Assembly (NCBI RefSeq): GCF_037201975.1
Contig: NZ_CP147520.1
Coordinates: 7,006,001 to 7,070,000, forward strand
Reading direction: 5' to 3'
Origin: Streptomyces sp. TG1A-60
Lineage (GTDB): Bacteria > Actinomycetota > Actinomycetes > Streptomycetales > Streptomycetaceae
Length of the DNA: 64,000 nt
Shown here: positions 60,175 through 64,000 of the stretch, piece after piece
Numbering within the stretch: the stretch's first letter is position 1
How the letters are laid out: each line of letters begins with the position of its first letter
The notes under the pieces: generated by a model
Told to the model about the DNA's origin: nothing
Seen by the model: only the letters and a program-made list of their open reading frames with translations
Databases searched by the model: none
Program-made: the position numbers and the translations under genes

Positions 60175-61377
60175 ATGGACTCAGCGAGCACGCACGCGTA
60201 CGACCACGCACGTACCACGCCGAGAGCACTGGCCACCGAGGCCGTGCACGCCGGCCGCGACGACCTCGCGCGCCAGGGCCTGCACGCCCCGCCGATCGAC
60301 CTGTCGACCACCTACCCCTCGTACGACAGCCGGGGCGAGGCCGCCCGCATCGACGCCTTCGCCACCGACGGCGCCGAACCGGACGGGCCGCCGATCTACG
60401 GACGGCTCGGCAACCCCACCGTCGCCCGTTTCGAGACCGCCCTCGCCCGCCTCGAAGGCACCGAGAGCGCGGTCGCCTTCGCCAGCGGCATGGCCGCGCT
60501 GAGCGCCGTCCTCCTCGTCCGCGCCTCGATGGGCCTGCGCCACGTCGTCGCCGTACGGCCCCTGTACGGGTGTAGCGACCATCTCCTCACCGCCGGGCTG
60601 CTCGGCACCGAGGTCACCTGGGTCGACCCGGCCGGTGTCGCGGACGCGCTGCGCCCCGACACCGGTCTCGTGCTGGTGGAGTCCCCGGCCAACCCGACCC
60701 TGGCCGAAATCGATCTGCGGGGCCTCGCCCATGCCTGTGGCTCGGTCCCGCTCCTCGCGGACAACACCTTCGCCACACCGGTCCTGCAACGCCCGGTCGA
60801 ACAGGGCGCCCGGCTCGTCCTGCACAGCGCCACCAAGTACCTCGGCGGCCACGGGGACGTCATGGCCGGGGTCGTGGCCTGCGACGAGGAGTTCGCCGGG
60901 CGGCTGCGCCAGGTCCGCTTCGCCACCGGCGGCGTGCTCCACCCGCTCGCCGGCTACCTGCTGCTGCGCGGCCTGTCCACCCTTCCCGTACGGGTCCGCG
61001 CGGCCTCCGGGGCCGCCGCGGAACTCGTACGCCGCCTCGCCGCCGACCCACGCGTCGCCCGCGTCCACTATCCGCGCATCGGCGGCGCCATGATCGCCTT
61101 CGAGGTCCACGGCGACCCCCACGACGTCATCGCCGCCGTCCGCCTGATCACACCCGCCGTCAGCCTCGGCAGCGTCGACACCCTCATCCAGCACCCGGCC
61201 TCCATCAGCCACCGCATCGTCGAGGAGACGGACCGGCGATGCGCCGGGGTGAGTGACCGGCTGCTGCGGATGTCGGTGGGTCTGGAGGACGTCGAGGATC
61301 TGTGGGCGGACCTGGACGGGGCGTTGGGAGCCGGTGCCTGCGGTGAGCGCACTTCCTTGTCGACGAGCTCGGTCTGA
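60175..61377 (+). CDS. Trans-sulfuration family PLP enzyme (cystathionine gamma-synthase/lyase type)
   Basis: 400 aa. The cofactor lysine is K221 in [17 protein letters not shown], and [16 protein letters not shown] and [13 protein letters not shown] are diagnostic. [20 protein letters not shown] and [14 protein letters not shown] fit the methionine gamma-lyase/cystathionine group. It acts in Cys/Met interconversion or methionine breakdown; the exact reaction is not predictable. ATG 60175 was preferred over the upstream ATG at 60157. Divergent from the Lrp-type gene, probably its regulator. Confidence 0.9.
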   Translation: MDSASTHAYDHARTTPRALATEAVHAGRDDLARQGLHAPPIDLSTTYPSYDSRGEAARIDAFATDGAEPDGPPIYGRLGNPTVARFETALARLEGTESAVAFASGMAALSAVLLVRASMGLRHVVAVRPLYGCSDHLLTAGLLGTEVTWVDPAGVADALRPDTGLVLVESPANPTLAEIDLRGLAHACGSVPLLADNTFATPVLQRPVEQGARLVLHSATKYLGGHGDVMAGVVACDEEFAGRLRQVRFATGGVLHPLAGYLLLRGLSTLPVRVRAASGAAAELVRRLAADPRVARVHYPRIGGAMIAFEVHGDPHDVIAAVRLITPAVSLGSVDTLIQHPASISHRIVEETDRRCAGVSDRLLRMSVGLEDVEDLWADLDGALGAGACGERTSLSTSSV

Positions 61378-61395
61378 GTCACGGAGAGCTGCCCG

Positions 61396-61423
61396 CGCCC
61401 CGTCAGGGGCGTGGGGAACCGCG
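61396..61423. terminator. Hairpin with inverted copy of the dispersed repeat
   Basis: CGCCCC-GTCA-GGGGCG is a 6-bp stem between the convergent trans-sulfuration and ACT-GNAT genes. The next bases (GTGGGGAACCGCG) complete an inverted copy of the dispersed repeat. Confidence 0.45.
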
Positions 61424-61465
61424 CCGCCCGGCCGCCACGCATCCGCATCCGCATCCGACGAGCCG

Positions 61466-62761
61466 TCACCCAGCAGGGCGCGCCTGAGCCGCCTCAACAG
61501 TCCGCACCACATCCAGCCGCGCCGTGATCACCAGCGTGCCCTCCGCGACCTGGTACTCGAGCGGCAGCTCAAGCCCCCGCATCGCCGCGACCATCCCCGT
61601 GTTGGACGACTGGGTCACCACGTACACGTTCTCGCAGCCCGTCTCGGCCGCCATGCCCACCAGTCGGCGGAGCAGCTCACCGCCGATACCGCGCCGCTGC
61701 CACTCGTCCTCGACGATCAGCGCGATCTCCGTCTCGTCGCCGTCCCACAGCAGATGACCGAGCCCGACGAGGCGCCCGGAGGCTGTCCGCGCGGCGAGCG
61801 TCCGGCCGAAACCGGGGCTGAGCAGATGCTTGAGATACCGGTCGGCGTCGCCCACGGGGCCGTGATACCGCAGGCTCAGCGTGCGCGTGGAGCACCGCTC
61901 GTGCATCGCCCTGGCCGCACGCAGGTCCCTGGTGTCGGCGCGACGCACCGTGATGTCGTCTCCCTCCGGCAGCGTCAGCACGTCCCGGCCGCGCGGGATC
62001 CGGGGACCCAGCCGCGTGTCCAGCTCCACCAGGGCCCGTGCCCGCGCGAACTCCGTCGGCGTGAACGGCAGATACGGCCGCTCCACCGTGATCACCCCGC
62101 CCTCCGGCGCCCGCAGCCGCATCACCGTCTCCTCCAGGGCCCCCTCGACCGGGGCGCGCTCCTCGGCCCGGCCGGAGCCGGGAGCGTTGGCGGGCAGCGA
62201 GCGGATGGTGCAGCGGCCCAGCAACTGCCGCAGGGCGAGCGGGAGTTCCGACGCGTCCAGCGCCGTACGCATGGCCAGACCGAGAATCCGGGTCGGCGTG
62301 TCCGCCAGGTCGTGGGTGTCACCGCACTCGATCCAGGTCCCGGTGCCGCCCGCGTCCGACACGGCACGGCCGATCTCGGCGGTCGTCAGCCCCTCGGGAG
62401 CCCGGAGCAGGAACTCGTCCACCGTGCCCTCGGCCAACGGATGCGTCTGCAGGCTCAGGATGTCGACCCTGTGCTCGGCCAGCGCCGTGCACAGCGCGGC
62501 CAGCGAGCCCGGTTCGTCCCGCACGGTCGTCCGCATCCGCCACAGCGGGGTGACCCCGGTGGCCACCGCGTCGTCCGCGTCGGACGGCCCGGCCTGCCGT
62601 CCTTCGGTGAGCGGCGGCCGGGTGCCGGTATCACTCGTCGGCGGCGCGTGACCGTGGCGCCTTGCCCGCCAACCGCGGAACCCGGCCGCGGCCGACAGCA
62701 GCCAGTGGGGTACCTCGCGAGTGTTCCTCGCCCTCGTCGCATCAGACATGTCATGAGTCAT
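61466..62761 (-). CDS. ACT-GNAT fusion protein
   Basis: 431 aa from ATG 62761; ATG 62749 is an alternative four codons in. After a disordered stretch, an ACT domain (about 75-155) is visible in RTTVRDEPGSLAALCTALAE, then HRVDILSLQTHPLAEGTVDE. A C-terminal GNAT acetyltransferase follows (DDITVRRADTRDLRAARAMH, with the acetyl-CoA loop EDEWQRRGIGGELLRRL). ACT domains bind amino acids, so acetylation controlled by an amino acid is a fair inference; such fusions acetylate enzymes in actinobacteria. The ribosome site is weak. Confidence 0.82.
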   Translation of the reverse strand: MTHDMSDATRARNTREVPHWLLSAAAGFRGWRARRHGHAPPTSDTGTRPPLTEGRQAGPSDADDAVATGVTPLWRMRTTVRDEPGSLAALCTALAEHRVDILSLQTHPLAEGTVDEFLLRAPEGLTTAEIGRAVSDAGGTGTWIECGDTHDLADTPTRILGLAMRTALDASELPLALRQLLGRCTIRSLPANAPGSGRAEERAPVEGALEETVMRLRAPEGGVITVERPYLPFTPTEFARARALVELDTRLGPRIPRGRDVLTLPEGDDITVRRADTRDLRAARAMHERCSTRTLSLRYHGPVGDADRYLKHLLSPGFGRTLAARTASGRLVGLGHLLWDGDETEIALIVEDEWQRRGIGGELLRRLVGMAAETGCENVYVVTQSSNTGMVAAMRGLELPLEYQVAEGTLVITARLDVVRTVEAAQARPAG

Positions 62762-63132
62762 GCGACCACTGTGGACGAACGGTGTTGCGTGATCACGAAC
62801 GCTTTGTGACTGCCCGGTAAATGCAGTGTTCTGCACCATTTGTTGCTTTCTGTGTGACCGAGGCTGTCAGGAACGAGGCGATCGGTGACCGCGGCGGTCG
62901 GACAGCCACCTCCCGCCGGCGCCGTACGCGGTCGTCGGGCCTGGGCCACCGACGGGCTGGTCGCTGCCCGACGAGGCCCGGCTGGAGCACCTTCGTGTAC
63001 AGCACGGCCCCGTCCTGCTCCCGCAGCCGTACCGTCAGTTCCCCATCGCCGGTACCTGCGCGTTGAACCGCTTCAGGGGCGCAGCCCCGGGGACGGGGCA
63101 GGCAGGGGCCGTGGCGCGGGAAACCGCGTGGG
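62762..63132. other. 371-bp intergenic region
   Basis: Between the ACT-GNAT gene and the end of the MocR-type gene. A less GC-rich stretch near 62815-62850 (ACCATTTGTTGCTTTCTG) may hold the ACT-GNAT promoter. Reading frames on both strands lack ribosome sites and bias. Bases 63062-63128 contain another GC-rich repeat-like block. Confidence 0.4.
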
Positions 63133-64000
63133 TCAGCCGACCGCCGCCGCCAGTACCTCCACTCCCTCCCGAATCCGCGCGGGCGACAGATGCGCGTACC
63201 CCAGCACCAGCCGCACCCCGTCGTCCGGCACCCGCCCGTACCGCGCGACCCCGCGCACCTCGACCCCAGCCACCGCCGCCCGATCCAGGAACCGGTCGAG
63301 GGGCCCGTACCGGCCCGGCAGCGCGGCGATGACGTGCAGCCCCGCCGCGATACCGGACACCTCCGCACCGGGGAAGTGCTCGGCGAGGGCGCGGACCAGG
63401 GCGTCGCGCCGCTCCCGATACGCCCGCTGGCACCGCCGCAGCTGGCGGTCGTAGTCACCCCGCTCCACGAACCGGGCGAAGAGTGCCTGGTCGATGGTGG
63501 GATGACCGAGATCCATGGTCCGCTTCCGCTCGACGACCTCCTCCGCCAGGGACGTCGGCACGAGGAGCCAGCCGAGCCGCAGTCCGGGCGCGAGCGACTT
63601 GCTGACGGACCCGGTGTACGCGACCCGCTCGGGATCGAGCCCCTGGAGCGAGCCCACGGGCGCGCGGTCGTAGCGGAAGTCACCGTCGTAGTCGTCCTCG
63701 ACGACCAGCCCGTCCACCGACCGTGCCCAGTCCAGGAGTTCGACCCGCCGCCTCGCGGAGTACGCGATCCCCGACGGGAACTGATGCGCCGGCGTCGTCA
63801 CCACCGCCCGCACCCCCGAGTCACGCAACGGCCCGACGGCCAGCCCCTCCTCGTCCAGCGGCAGCGCCACGGTGCCGAGCCCGGCGGCGGCGTACAGCGT
63901 CCCGTGCTCGGGGCTGCCCGGATCCTCCACGCCGACGGTGCGCGCCCCACGCGCGCGGAGCACGCATCCGAGGAGGGTCGTCGCCTGGGCCACCCCGGAG
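63133..64000 (-). CDS. MocR-type PLP-dependent regulator, 5' part outside the window
   Basis: The 289 codons seen form the aminotransferase-like domain of a GntR/MocR regulator. YDGDFRYDRAPVGSLQGLDP and the PLP-lysine motif GSVSKSLAPGLRLGWLL are clear, with GHPTIDQALFARFVERGDYD and ARYGRVPDDGVRLVLGYAHL near the end. The start and the helix-turn-helix lie beyond 64000; the frame stays open there (SGVAQATT). It is a different subtype from the MocR gene at 17511. Target genes unknown. Confidence 0.85.
   Translation of the reverse strand, partial: SGVAQATTLLGCVLRARGARTVGVEDPGSPEHGTLYAAAGLGTVALPLDEEGLAVGPLRDSGVRAVVTTPAHQFPSGIAYSARRRVELLDWARSVDGLVVEDDYDGDFRYDRAPVGSLQGLDPERVAYTGSVSKSLAPGLRLGWLLVPTSLAEEVVERKRTMDLGHPTIDQALFARFVERGDYDRQLRRCQRAYRERRDALVRALAEHFPGAEVSGIAAGLHVIAALPGRYGPLDRFLDRAAVAGVEVRGVARYGRVPDDGVRLVLGYAHLSPARIREGVEVLAAAVG

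Overview
The window looks like Streptomyces chromosome. GC content is very high with strong third-position bias. Promoters are of the TTGAC(A/G)-17/18-TANNNT type and many genes look leaderless. Actinobacterial marker genes are present: an FHA protein with a GarA-type ETTS motif, ftsR, the divergent elongation factor tuf3, a tandem glycine riboswitch and several MocR-type regulators. Gene order, as I recall it, resembles part of the Streptomyces coelicolor core chromosome, but I could not check this. I found no rRNA, tRNA, CRISPR array, insertion sequence or prophage.

Layout. 0.1-4.7 kb: conserved regulatory block (FHA protein, FtsR, bifunctional nuclease, second MerR), then DNA polymerase IV. 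5.0-8.7 kb: PRC-barrel protein, then a tandem glycine riboswitch driving gcvP. 8.7-16.7 kb: small conserved Streptomyces proteins, a GCS2-type ligase, a CPBP protease, PhzF, an SDR, a Clp-N protein and an EamA exporter. 16.8-21.3 kb: two divergent regulator/target pairs (MocR with a PPOX protein; LysR with an EamA exporter), each with a clear operator, then a second PPOX protein. 21.4-25.7 kb: isochorismatase-fold pseudoenzyme, Rieske lipoprotein, a coupled HipA-like kinase/DUF3037 pair, and a fabG-SDR operon. 25.8-34.2 kb: orphan peptide-binding lipoprotein, ung, small proteins, Gfo/Idh oxidoreductase and lnt with overlapping 3' ends, SnoaL-like and DUF4291 proteins. 34.3-40.3 kb: expansin-like protein, a 59-aa gene coupled to a broken chloramphenicol-phosphotransferase-like gene, uppP, then a LacI-site-controlled Gfo/DUF6807/cupin operon whose last two genes carry frameshifts, and an HxlR regulator. 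40.3-50.5 kb: thiolase, VTT membrane protein, tuf3, a spermidine-synthase-like gene, an MFS remnant with an internal deletion, a Pro/Gln-rich membrane protein with decayed copies of its 3' end beside it, a hotdog thioesterase, two left-handed beta-helix proteins, an XRE-cupin regulator and a CoA-binding protein. 50.6-64 kb: a coupled CysS-like/SixA pair, an IMPACT protein, sbcD-sbcC, an orphan Imm21-like protein, a DUF885 metallopeptidase, a divergent Lrp/trans-sulfuration pair, an ACT-GNAT fusion and a MocR gene cut by the window end.

How the genes connect. DNA repair and mutagenesis genes are scattered (dinB, ung, sbcCD). Cell-envelope functions recur (uppP, lnt, expansin, several lipoproteins). 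Glycine cleavage links to the GarA-like FHA protein through central metabolism. Most loci are single genes or two-gene operons under local regulators. The least explained parts are the HipA-like/DUF3037 cassette, the CysS-like/SixA pair, the isochorismatase-fold protein without its triad, and the cluster of broken genes between 35.5 and 47.1 kb.
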